From the NCBI GenBank assembly GCA_025354615.1, contig JANXMO010000092.1, forward strand, positions 1-7,715: a stretch of 7,715 nt of DNA, written 5' to 3'. Each line of letters opens with the position of its first letter. Position 1 is the first letter of the stretch. The position numbers were made by a program, and so were the translations under genes. The notes beneath the pieces were generated by a model. That model had not been told where the DNA came from and searched no databases. It saw only the letters and a list, made by a program, of their open reading frames with translations. Below are positions 1 to 6,098 of this stretch, piece by piece. The DNA is from Burkholderiales bacterium (GTDB lineage Bacteria; Pseudomonadota; Gammaproteobacteria; Burkholderiales; Burkholderiaceae_C).

Positions 1-387
1 AATCAGGTGCTTGGCCAGTTTGCCGGTGGTCGTGGTCTTGCCCGCCCCCTGCAGGCCGGCCATCAGAATCACCGCGGGCGGCTGCGCGGCCAGGTTGATG
101 TCGCTGATGCCGCCGATGTCATTGCCCGCCATCGTGGCGGCTAGCTCGCGGTTGACGATGCCCACCAGCGCCTGCCCCGGTGACAACGAACCCACCACTT
201 CCGTGCCCAGCGCGCGTGCCTTCACGCGGGCCACGAAGTCGCGCACCACCGGCAGCGCCACGTCGGCTTCGAGCAGCGCCATGCGCACTTCGCGCAGCAT
301 GTCCTGCACGTTGTCTTCGGTGATGCGGGCCTGGCCGCGCATCGTTTTCACGAGTCGGCTCAGGCGGTCGGTCAAATTGGAGGCCAT
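1..387 (-). CDS. ffh: Signal recognition particle protein Ffh (SRP54), N-terminal part
   Basis: This is the protein subunit of the signal recognition particle. It binds 4.5S RNA and signal sequences of nascent inner-membrane proteins and docks with FtsY in a GTP-dependent way. Reading the minus strand from the ATG at 387-385 gives 129 uninterrupted codons to the window edge, beginning MASNLTDRLSRLVKTMRGQA, a typical Ffh start. The helical N domain spans about residues 1-87; its ALLEADVALPVV motif is at 38-48. The G domain begins near 105, with the P-loop GLQGAGKTTT at 111-120. The remaining GTPase motifs and the methionine-rich M domain lie outside the window. No clear Shine-Dalgarno sequence precedes the start. 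The gene is divergent from the CcsA-like gene. Identification is very secure; the gene is cut by the window, not broken. Confidence 0.97.
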   Translation of the reverse strand, partial: MASNLTDRLSRLVKTMRGQARITEDNVQDMLREVRMALLEADVALPVVRDFVARVKARALGTEVVGSLSPGQALVGIVNRELAATMAGNDIGGISDINLAAQPPAVILMAGLQGAGKTTTTGKLAKHLI

Positions 388-423
388 GCACAAAACGCCG
401 CTGGGCGCCGCAGTTGAGGTGGT

Positions 424-441
424 TTCGCGGCCGGCCGCGAA
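424..441. repeat. Perfect 18-bp palindrome in the ffh/ccsA-like divergent gap
   Basis: TTCGCGGCC at 424-432 is followed directly by its exact reverse complement GGCCGCGAA at 433-441, with no spacer. It lies 37 bases upstream of the ffh start and 25 bases upstream of the start chosen for the CcsA-like gene. A spacer-less palindrome between divergent genes could be a dimer-binding operator acting on both promoters, or simply a GC-rich chance symmetry. No regulator is known to me for this exact sequence. Confidence 0.6.
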
Positions 442-453
442 GGAGTGCGAAAG

Positions 454-466
454 TACACTGGGGTCA
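454..466 (+). promoter_or_regulatory. Probable -10 element giving a leaderless transcript
   Basis: TACACT at 454-459 matches the sigma-70 -10 consensus TATAAT at 4 of 6 positions. Six bases separate it from the ATG at 466-468, so transcription would be expected to start at or next to the A of the start codon. This fits the absence of a Shine-Dalgarno sequence at a usable distance from that ATG. No good -35 hexamer is visible around 431-436. The assignment is inferred from position and weak consensus only. Confidence 0.4.
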
Positions 467-1329
467 TGATTTTATCGTTCGCGCCTCGGCCGGGTTTGTC
501 GGCTGCCTTCTTGGCTGCGCTGCTGGCGTGCAGCGCAGGCGCGCTGGCCGCATATGCGCTGGCGGCGGTGCTGACCACCCGCCGTGCGGCCACGGCACCA
601 GCGCGGGCGGCCGGCGCACTGATGGCAGCTTGGTTGTTGCACGGGCTGGCCATCGCGGTCGACATCAGCGGTTTCGGCAATGCCGAGCCGGGCGCACGCT
701 TCGGCTTTGCACCGGCCGTCTCGGCCACGCTGTGGCTGGTGATGTCGGTTTATATATGGGAGAGCCGGCGGCTGCCGTTACCAGCGGCGCGCCGGCCGCT
801 GGCCCTGCTGGGTGCAGCGGCGGTGCTGCTGGCGCTGGTCTTTCCCGGCGAGCCGCTGCCGCGTGCGCTGGCCCGCTGGGCACCGCTGCACTGGGTGTTG
901 GGCATGGCGTCTTACGGCTTGTTTGGTGCCGCCGTGTTGCATGCCGCGATGATGCGCCGCGCCGAACGCCTGATGCGTCATCCCGGCCGGCCAACCGCCT
1001 CGGACGAACCGGTGCCGCCGGTGGGTGTGCCGCTGCTGCAGCTCGAACGGCTGACCTTGCGCTTCGTCGCCGCCGGTTTCGTGGTGCTGACGGCCGCGAT
1101 TGCGCTGGGCGCCGGCGTTGCCCATCCGTGGCACTGGGACCATAAAACCGTTTTTTCATTGTTGGCCTGGCTGGTGTTCGCGGCTTTGCTGATCGGCCGC
1201 CGCGCGTTTGGCTGGCGCGGCTTGCAGGTCACACGCTGGTTATATGCCGGCGCCGGGTTGCTGCTGTTGGCTTATGTGGGGTCACGCTTCGTGCTGGAAG
1301 TGCTGCTGCACCGGGTGCCGGGCGCTTGA
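466..1329 (+). CDS. CcsA/YpjD-like integral membrane protein (cytochrome c assembly family)
   Basis: The 287-residue product is strongly hydrophobic, with about eight probable membrane helices, for example near residues 13-35, 48-66, 84-98, 110-126, 141-162, 199-218, 228-244 and 257-282. It resembles the CcsA/CcmC-related family often annotated as YpjD or HemX-like inner membrane protein. Features supporting this are the LHWVLGMASYGLFGAAVLHA stretch (141-160), the DHKTVFSLLAWLVF stretch (225-238) and the C-terminal AYVGSRFVLEVLL (269-281). Histidines 59, 142, 159 and 226 lie in or beside helices; H142 and H226 are plausible haem ligands by family analogy. The proteobacterial YpjD-like members have no firmly established role. 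I chose the ATG at 466; an in-frame GTG at 445 would add seven residues but has no spaced ribosome binding site. Position next to ffh is common in beta- and gammaproteobacteria. Confidence 0.85.
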   Translation: MILSFAPRPGLSAAFLAALLACSAGALAAYALAAVLTTRRAATAPARAAGALMAAWLLHGLAIAVDISGFGNAEPGARFGFAPAVSATLWLVMSVYIWESRRLPLPAARRPLALLGAAAVLLALVFPGEPLPRALARWAPLHWVLGMASYGLFGAAVLHAAMMRRAERLMRHPGRPTASDEPVPPVGVPLLQLERLTLRFVAAGFVVLTAAIALGAGVAHPWHWDHKTVFSLLAWLVFAALLIGRRAFGWRGLQVTRWLYAGAGLLLLAYVGSRFVLEVLLHRVPGA

Positions 1330-1351
1330 AGCCGGCACACCGCCACGGGTC

Positions 1352-1591
1352 ATGCTGAAGCTGCTGTTGCTGGCGCTGCTGGTCGCCGCCGTTGTGGCGG
1401 TGCTGCGCGGCGCCTTTCGTGGCCGGTCGGCGCCCGCAACGCTCACGGCACCCGAGCCCATCGTGGCTTGTGCGCATTGCGGGCTTTTGTTGCCGGTGGC
1501 GGAGACCTGGCCGGCCACCCAGCGCGCCAGCGGCCGCGTGTTCTGCAGCGAAGCCCATCGCACGGCGGATGAATCCGCCGCGGCCTCTTGA
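1352..1591 (+). CDS. PP0621-family small membrane-anchored protein with Cys/His cluster
   Basis: The product has 79 residues. It begins with one hydrophobic helix (about residues 2-18), followed by an Arg-rich turn (RGAFRGR, 19-25) that suggests an N-out, C-in anchor. A small C-terminal module carries C40-x2-C43 within VACAHCGLLLP and C65-x3-H69 within VFCSEAHR. This CxxC...CSxxHR pattern is typical of the PP0621 family of uncharacterised proteobacterial proteins. The four residues could bind one zinc ion, which is an inference. The gene starts 22 bases after the CcsA-like gene, and its stop codon overlaps the pilS start by one base. This suggests translational coupling and shared expression. 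Function is unknown; the family recurs beside pilS in Burkholderiales. Confidence 0.85.
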   Translation: MLKLLLLALLVAAVVAVLRGAFRGRSAPATLTAPEPIVACAHCGLLLPVAETWPATQRASGRVFCSEAHRTADESAAAS

Positions 1592-3489
1592 TGGGCGCGC
1601 CCGCTTTCCACGTGGAGCGTAGAACCGGCGAGCGGCGCGGCCAGCGGCGCGACGTGCCGCCGGAGGAATCGTGGTTCGGCGCGTTCACCGCGTCGCCAGA
1701 CTCACAGACGGGCGCAACGCTGCCGCCTGGCGGGCCAGGGCCGCTCGATCAAGACGCGCCTGCCAATCGCCTGCTTGAGCGGCCAGAAAAGCCGGGCGCC
1801 GGTGATGCCACTACGCTCGAGCGCCTCTACCGCATTTTCCTCAGTGCCCGCGCCTTGCTGGCCGCCGCGTTGATTGCCACGCTGGCTGCCGCTTCCCTGT
1901 TCGGCGTGCCGCCGGCGCCGCCGGTGGTGGTCGGCAGCGTGCTTTATCTGTTGTTGGCGGTCGGGATGCGGCTGGCCCTGCGGCGGCTGACGCCCGCCAG
2001 CCGCGTGGCCCCAGGCCGCCTCAACGCCACCGCCTGGCTGGCCAGCATCGGCGCTGACATCGTCTGCTTCTCCCTGTTGCATTTGTTGTCGCGCGCCAGC
2101 AGTTTCAACTATGCCGCGCTGCTGGTGCTGCCGGTGATGATGGCTGGCGTGTTGACGCCTCGGCTGCAGGCCTTGGCCACGGCGGCGGGCATCACCCTCC
2201 TGCTGCTGGGCGCTGCCTGGTTGGCGGTATTGCAAGGCGGCGAGGCGACCTCGTTGATGACACAGGCCGGGTTGGCCGGCAGCGGTCTGTTCGTGATCAC
2301 CGTGCTGGCGGGCGAACTCGCCGGGCGGCTGGCGCGCGAGGAGCTGACTGCCAAAGGCAGCATGGAGCTGGCGCGTCAGCAGGCCCAGCTCAACCGCTTG
2401 GTGATCGAGGAAATGCAGGACGGCGTGCTGGTCGTCGACCGGCGTGGTTGTGTGCGCGCGGCCAACCCGGCCGCGCGCCACTTGCTGGCGCCCCGTGCCG
2501 CTCACGGCCCGGCGCCGTTCCAGCTGCGCAGCGTGGCCGCCTGGAACGCGCTGGTGACCATGGTTGAACGCGCCTTTGTGGAAGGCGTCTGGCCGGAGGC
2601 CGGGCGCGATGTCGTGCTCGACTTCGGCGCTGCCAACACCCGCACCTTGCGGGTCCGGGTGCGCTTCACGCGGCGCCGCGGCGTCGCTGAGACCGAAGAA
2701 TTCTGCGTGCTGCTGCTCGAAGATGTGCGCAGCCTGCAAGCCCGGATGCGGCAGGAAAAATTGGCCGCCATGGGCCGGGTATCAGCCGGTATCGCGCATG
2801 AAATACGCAACCCGCTGGCTGCCATTGCGCAGGCCAACGCGCTGATGGCGGAGGACGCAACCACTCCCGGGCAGCGCCAACTCACCCAGCTGGTGTCGGA
2901 CAACGTCGAACGGCTCAAGCGCATCGTCGACGATGTGATGGAGATCACACCGGGCGAGGTGCACGAAGCCATGACCATCGACGTGCGCGCCCAGCTGGCC
3001 GCTGATTGCGCCGACTGGCTGCAGGGTGTGGCTGCGGCCGAGCCGGACCGGGCCGCCGCGCCCAGCCTGCTGCGGCTGGAATTGCCCGCAGTTCCGCTCG
3101 GCGCTGCCTTCGATGCCCAGCACCTGCGCCGCGTGTTGATCAACCTGCTCGACAACGCGCGCCGGCACGTGGGTTTGGCGCCGGGTGCGGTGCAGGTCAG
3201 GCTGTCGGCCTTCGATGACACCCGCGTCGAGCTCTGCGTGGCAAGTGACGGCGCGCCGATCGCGGCCGAAGTCGAGCGCTACCTGTTCGAGCCGTTTTTC
3301 TCGACGCGCAGCCGCGGCACCGGCCTCGGCTTGTACATTTGCCGCGAGCTGTGCGAGCGCTATGGCGCCAGCATCGACTACCGCCAGCGCCCAGCCGGCC
3401 AGACGCACCGCAATGAATTCATCGTGCTGATGCGCCAGCGGCCCTGGCCCGATATTGGTGTGGCCGCCGCTGGTGATAGTGGCCGCTGA
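1591..3489 (+). CDS. pilS: Sensor histidine kinase PilS of the type IV pilus regulatory pair
   Basis: This 632-residue inner-membrane kinase is expected to phosphorylate PilR and so control sigma-54-dependent pilin transcription. The order is: a Pro/Arg-rich hydrophilic N-terminus (1-80); about six membrane helices between 85 and 241; a cytoplasmic PAS-like region (about 265-375, with [14 protein letters not shown]); a HisKA dimerisation domain with the phospho-accepting H403 in HEIRNP (403-408); and an HATPase domain with N-box N518/N522 in LINLLDNA, F-box EPFFST and G2 box GTGLGLYI (576-583). The G1 region reads SDGAPI. All kinase motifs are present, so it should be active. The ATG at 1591 overlaps the preceding stop codon (TGATG); a TTG at 1588 is possible but adds only one residue. 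Pseudomonas PilS is about 530 residues, and the extra length is mostly at the N-terminus. pilR follows after 40 bases, which strongly supports the name. Confidence 0.93.
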   Translation: MGAPAFHVERRTGERRGQRRDVPPEESWFGAFTASPDSQTGATLPPGGPGPLDQDAPANRLLERPEKPGAGDATTLERLYRIFLSARALLAAALIATLAAASLFGVPPAPPVVVGSVLYLLLAVGMRLALRRLTPASRVAPGRLNATAWLASIGADIVCFSLLHLLSRASSFNYAALLVLPVMMAGVLTPRLQALATAAGITLLLLGAAWLAVLQGGEATSLMTQAGLAGSGLFVITVLAGELAGRLAREELTAKGSMELARQQAQLNRLVIEEMQDGVLVVDRRGCVRAANPAARHLLAPRAAHGPAPFQLRSVAAWNALVTMVERAFVEGVWPEAGRDVVLDFGAANTRTLRVRVRFTRRRGVAETEEFCVLLLEDVRSLQARMRQEKLAAMGRVSAGIAHEIRNPLAAIAQANALMAEDATTPGQRQLTQLVSDNVERLKRIVDDVMEITPGEVHEAMTIDVRAQLAADCADWLQGVAAAEPDRAAAPSLLRLELPAVPLGAAFDAQHLRRVLINLLDNARRHVGLAPGAVQVRLSAFDDTRVELCVASDGAPIAAEVERYLFEPFFSTRSRGTGLGLYICRELCERYGASIDYRQRPAGQTHRNEFIVLMRQRPWPDIGVAAAGDSGR

Positions 3490-3529
3490 CTTTGTTTCAG
3501 GGGCCTGGCTCAAATCCATAGATCACCGC

Positions 3530-5128
3530 ATGCCACTGCCCGATGCTTTCGCCCGCCGCCTGCTCGTCATCGACGACGAGCCGGATCTGCGCACGCTGTA
3601 CGAACTGACGCTGCTGCGCGAGGGCTATGACATCGACACCGCCGGCACGGTGGCCGAGGCGCTTCAAGCCCTCGGCGAGCGCCGTTACGGTGCGGTGATC
3701 TCCGACATGCGGCTGCCCGACGGCAGCGGCCTGGACGTACTGCAATTCCTCGAAACGCAAGGCCGGCCGGAAAAGACCATCGTCATTACTGCCTATGGCT
3801 CAGCGGAAAACGCTGTTGAGGCCCTGCGCGCCGGCGCTTATGACTATTTGACCAAGCCGGTCGATCTCAAGCAGTTCCGCACGGTCGTGGCGTCGGCGCT
3901 GGCGGGCGCCGTGGCGGTGCGGCCGGCCAGTGGCTTGCTCGACGCCCGCGCGGCAGGGGTGGTTCCGCCAGCGGCCGCAGTCGCGGTCACTGCAGTGCTG
4001 CAAGGCGCAGTCACCGACGCTGGAGGGATGACGACGCCCGTGAGCCCAGCGCTCGGCCGTATTGCCGGGCGTTCGGCAGCGGTGCAGGCGGTGCGGGCTT
4101 TGGTGGCGAAAGTGGCGCGCAGCATGGCGCCGGTGTTGATCCAGGGCGAATCGGGCACGGGCAAGGAGCTGGTGGCGCGCGCGGTGCACGAGGTCAGCGC
4201 CCGTGCGGCGCTGCCGTTCATCGCCGTCAACTGCGGCGCCATCCCCGAGCAGCTGCTGGAGGCGGAATTTTTCGGCTACCGCAAGGGCGCTTTCACGGGC
4301 GCCGCCGAAGACCGCGCCGGCTTTTTCCAGGCCGCCCACGGCGGCACGCTGTTTTTGGACGAAATCGGCGACCTGCCGCTGGCGATGCAATCAAAACTGC
4401 TGCGCGCCGTGCAGGAACGCTCGGTGCGCCCGGTCGGCGCGGTGCACGAGGCGCAGGTCGACGTGCGACTGCTCAGCGCCACCCACAAAGACCTGGCCGC
4501 TGAAGTGCAGGCCGGCCGCTTCCGGCAAGACTTGTATTACCGGCTCAACGTGATCCAGATCCGCGTGCCGCCGTTGCGTGAACGGCTGGAAGACTTGAGC
4601 GCCATCAGCGAACGCGTGTTGGAACGTATCGCTCGCGACGCCGGCCTGGCCGCGCCGCCGCGCCTGGACACTCCGGCCCTGGCGGCGCTGGCGCAGTATG
4701 CCTTCCCTGGCAACGTGCGCGAGCTCGAAAACCTGCTGCACCGCGCCGTGGCCTTGGCCAGCCAAGAAGTGATCGGCGTGACCGATCTGGGGCTTGCGGA
4801 CCCAGTGGTGGCGTTTGAATCTGCAATGTCGCCGTCATCAACGACAGCCCCCTCGATCGAGATGCCGACGGCTTTTGCGGCGACAGACGTCGATTTCGGC
4901 TCCCGCCTGCCCACCAACCTCGAAGCGCATCTGGACGCCGTCGAGCGCGACATCCTGGTGCGCGCGCTCGATGAACACCGCGGCAACCGCACGGCTGCCG
5001 GCAGTGCGCTCGGTTTGTCGCTGCGGCAAATGCGCTATCGCATGTCGCGGCTCGGTATCGGCACCGGGATTGGCGGCAGCGGCAGCGGTACCGACCCAGG
5101 CGCCGAGTTGGCGCGGGGGCTGGAGTGA
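3530..5128 (+). CDS. pilR: Sigma-54-dependent response regulator PilR
   Basis: This 532-residue NtrC-type activator is expected, when phosphorylated by PilS, to drive RNA polymerase-sigma-54 transcription of pilin genes. The receiver domain (about 10-122) has the acidic pair D15/D16, phospho-accepting D59 (ISDM), T87 and K109 (TKP). The AAA+ domain (about 176-412) has Walker A GESGTGKE (206-213), the sigma-54-contacting GAFTGA loop (253-258), Walker B LFLDEIG (274-280) and an [10 protein letters not shown] sensor-2 segment (392-401). A Fis-type helix-turn-helix occupies about 484-510 ([20 protein letters not shown]). All motifs are intact. The Ala/Val-rich linker (123-175), a Ser/Thr-rich segment (about 428-455) and a Gly-rich tail (510-532) make it longer than the roughly 445-residue Pseudomonas protein. 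I chose the ATG at 3530. A GTG at 3455 would add 25 residues unlike a receiver domain and overlap pilS. No strong ribosome binding site is visible. Confidence 0.94.
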   Translation: MPLPDAFARRLLVIDDEPDLRTLYELTLLREGYDIDTAGTVAEALQALGERRYGAVISDMRLPDGSGLDVLQFLETQGRPEKTIVITAYGSAENAVEALRAGAYDYLTKPVDLKQFRTVVASALAGAVAVRPASGLLDARAAGVVPPAAAVAVTAVLQGAVTDAGGMTTPVSPALGRIAGRSAAVQAVRALVAKVARSMAPVLIQGESGTGKELVARAVHEVSARAALPFIAVNCGAIPEQLLEAEFFGYRKGAFTGAAEDRAGFFQAAHGGTLFLDEIGDLPLAMQSKLLRAVQERSVRPVGAVHEAQVDVRLLSATHKDLAAEVQAGRFRQDLYYRLNVIQIRVPPLRERLEDLSAISERVLERIARDAGLAAPPRLDTPALAALAQYAFPGNVRELENLLHRAVALASQEVIGVTDLGLADPVVAFESAMSPSSTTAPSIEMPTAFAATDVDFGSRLPTNLEAHLDAVERDILVRALDEHRGNRTAAGSALGLSLRQMRYRMSRLGIGTGIGGSGSGTDPGAELARGLE

Positions 5129-5174
5129 AGCGCCACTGCCGCGCTGATGCGGCCGCCGCTTGCACCCAACACCC

Positions 5175-5819
5175 ATGCCACGCCGCGTAAGCCCCAGCAC
5201 CGCACGCCGCCGCCGTGACGGCGAAGTGGACGCCGCGGCGGGCTGGTGGTCGCTGGCACAGCGCTGTCCTTCGCCCAACGTCGGCCGGCGGCCCTTGCAA
5301 ACGGTGCTGTCGCTGGTGGTGATCCACTCGATCAGCTTGCCGCCGGGTTGTTACGAAGGCGATGCCGTCGAGCGACTGTTCACCAACCGGCTCGAGCCCT
5401 CGGCCCACCCTGCTTTTGAGCCGCTGCGCGGGTTGCAGGTTTCAGCGCATTTTTTTATTCGGCGCAATGGCCAGTGCACGCAGTTCGCGGCTTGCAGTCA
5501 ACGCGCCTGGCACGCCGGCTTGTCGTCTTGGCATGGCCGTGCCAACTGCAATGATTACGCCATCGGCATTGAACTGGAAGGCCTGGAAGGCGACCGCTTC
5601 GAGGCCGTGCAATACCGCTGCCTGGCTGCCTTGCTGCGGGCGTTGGCGCGCCGTTACCCGGTGCGTCACGTGGTGGGCCACCAACACGTGGCGCCGGGCC
5701 GCAAAGCGGATCCAGGGCCCGGTTTTGATTGGTTTCGTATCGCCAAAATGAGCCGTGGGCCGGCGGCGCGTTTTCCCGCACGGCAGCGTGGCCCGGCAAC
5801 CGCTGCCGCTATAACATGA
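5175..5819 (+). CDS. ampD: 1,6-anhydro-N-acetylmuramyl-L-alanine amidase AmpD
   Basis: AmpD is a cytoplasmic zinc amidase that removes the peptide from anhydro-muropeptides during peptidoglycan recycling. In species with AmpR/AmpC its loss induces beta-lactamase. The 214-residue product has the family opening PSPNVGRRP...LVVIHSISLPPG and the block GHQHVAPGRKADPGPGFDW. Zinc ligands correspond to H51, H169 and D179. E133 and K177 match the catalytic Glu116 and Lys162 of Citrobacter freundii AmpD: the offset is 17 residues for the first two sites and 15 for the last three, which is internally consistent. There is no signal peptide, as expected for AmpD and unlike periplasmic AmpDh proteins. The N-terminus is about 17 residues longer than in enterobacteria and very Arg-rich, so a later start such as the GTG at 5226 is possible. 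A TTG at 5160 is also in frame. The gene lies 46 bases after pilR with no visible terminator or own promoter. Confidence 0.93.
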   Translation: MPRRVSPSTARRRRDGEVDAAAGWWSLAQRCPSPNVGRRPLQTVLSLVVIHSISLPPGCYEGDAVERLFTNRLEPSAHPAFEPLRGLQVSAHFFIRRNGQCTQFAACSQRAWHAGLSSWHGRANCNDYAIGIELEGLEGDRFEAVQYRCLAALLRALARRYPVRHVVGHQHVAPGRKADPGPGFDWFRIAKMSRGPAARFPARQRGPATAAAIT

Positions 5820-5828
5820 AGAGCAAGC

Positions 5829-5857
5829 TTGTCAACGGCAAACGCTAGCGCTAGTAG
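5829..5857 (+). promoter_or_regulatory. Candidate nrdA promoter overlapping the first NrdR-like box
   Basis: TTGTCA at 5829-5834 matches the -35 consensus at 5 of 6 positions. With a 17-base spacer the -10 position is TAGTAG (5852-5857), only 3 of 6. The -10 would lie inside the first NrdR-like box, where repressor binding would block polymerase. Transcription would begin near 5864 and leave a leader of about 235 bases. The weak -10 makes this tentative. Confidence 0.28.
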
Positions 5858-5888
5858 GAAAGTTTTAAAAAGACCCTATCCGTAGCGT
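5842..5888 (+). promoter_or_regulatory. Putative paired NrdR boxes upstream of nrdA
   Basis: Box 1 is ACGCTAGCGCTAGTAG (5842-5857) and box 2 is ACCCTATCCGTAGCGT (5873-5888). Each has a CTA-N4-TAG core, matching the CwA-N4-TwG core of the general NrdR consensus acaCwAtATaTwGtgt. Box 2 agrees with that consensus at 11 of 16 positions and box 1 at 9. The boxes start exactly 31 bp apart, about three helical turns, with a 15-base AT-rich linker; this is the arrangement known for NrdR. NrdR is an ATP/dATP-sensing zinc-finger and ATP-cone repressor of ribonucleotide reductase genes. Both boxes lack the usual ATAT centre, so the assignment is an inference from core, spacing and the target gene. Confidence 0.5.
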
Positions 5889-5936
5889 TTTTTGCGCCGG
5901 GCGTGATACGCTGCCAACTTCGAAAACGGGCCCTGC

Positions 5937-5954
5937 AGCGAGTGATCAATCGCT
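5937..5954. repeat. Near-perfect 18-bp palindrome in the nrdA leader
   Basis: AGCGAGTGATCAATCGCT reads the same on both strands except for one symmetric pair (G5942/A5949). It has a TGATCA centre flanked by AGCGA and TCGCT arms. It could be a second regulator's operator or, if transcribed, an RNA hairpin. The sequence does not match the NrdR or FNR consensus. Confidence 0.5.
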
Positions 5955-6044
5955 ACTTGCCGCGGTGTTTTCAACCTACCGCCCAGGCGGCTCCGGCACT
6001 TGGTTTGCTGCGGGTCGAGTGCCCAGCGGTGCCCCGCTTTCAAG

Positions 6045-6074
6045 CCCTTTTTCTTCCTCTTTTTCCTTTCTCCC
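6045..6074 (+). other. 30-base uninterrupted pyrimidine tract before nrdA
   Basis: Every base from 6045 to 6074 is C or T on the plus strand, ending 24 bases before the nrdA start codon. In RNA this would be an unstructured, G-free C/U stretch of the kind favoured by ribosomal protein S1 or by Rho. Any such role is an inference; the tract itself is directly visible. Confidence 0.6.
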
Positions 6075-6087
6075 GCAAAAAATTCCC

Positions 6088-6091
6088 AGGA
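6088..6091 (+). promoter_or_regulatory. Ribosome binding site for nrdA
   Basis: AGGA lies seven bases before the ATG at 6099 and is separated from it by CTTTTTT. It is the clearest Shine-Dalgarno match for any start in the window and fixes the nrdA start codon. Confidence 0.75.
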
Positions 6092-6098
6092 CTTTTTT

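Larger units (their letters stand above)
5820..6098 (+). other. 279-base non-coding leader region upstream of nrdA
   Basis: No gene is supported here. The region is less GC-rich than its surroundings. It holds a paired NrdR-like operator (5842-5888), a near-perfect palindrome (5937-5954), a 30-base pyrimidine tract (6045-6074) and a ribosome binding site for nrdA (6088-6091). TATAAC at 5810-5815, overlapping the end of ampD, matches the -10 consensus at 5 of 6 positions but lacks a -35 partner. Short open frames crossing the region have no recognisable product. Confidence 0.75.

Noticed and set aside
445..465. A GTG start at 445 for the CcsA-like protein
   Set aside because: The AGGA directly abuts the GTG and is too close to act as its ribosome binding site. 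The product from the ATG at 466 begins in the way expected for the family.
414..1145. A 243-codon plus-strand frame overlapping the CcsA-like gene
   Set aside because: The product is Arg/Gly/Ala-rich and shares its region with a well-supported membrane protein in another frame.
1702..2739. A 345-codon open frame on the minus strand opposite pilS
   Set aside because: The product is a Gln/Arg/Ala/His-rich low-complexity sequence with no domain. It is the expected antisense shadow of a GC-rich gene whose plus-strand product is unmistakable.
3455..3529. A GTG start at 3455 giving PilR 25 extra residues
   Set aside because: The added residues do not resemble a receiver N-terminus and overlap the end of pilS by 35 bases. 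The ATG at 3530 leaves a normal receiver start.
5840..5893. An 8-bp inverted repeat (AAACGCTA / TAGCGTTT) ending in six T's, resembling a terminator for ampD
   Set aside because: The loop would be 35 bases and the stem only 8 bp with A-T ends. The complementarity is better explained by the outer arms of two similar NrdR-like boxes.
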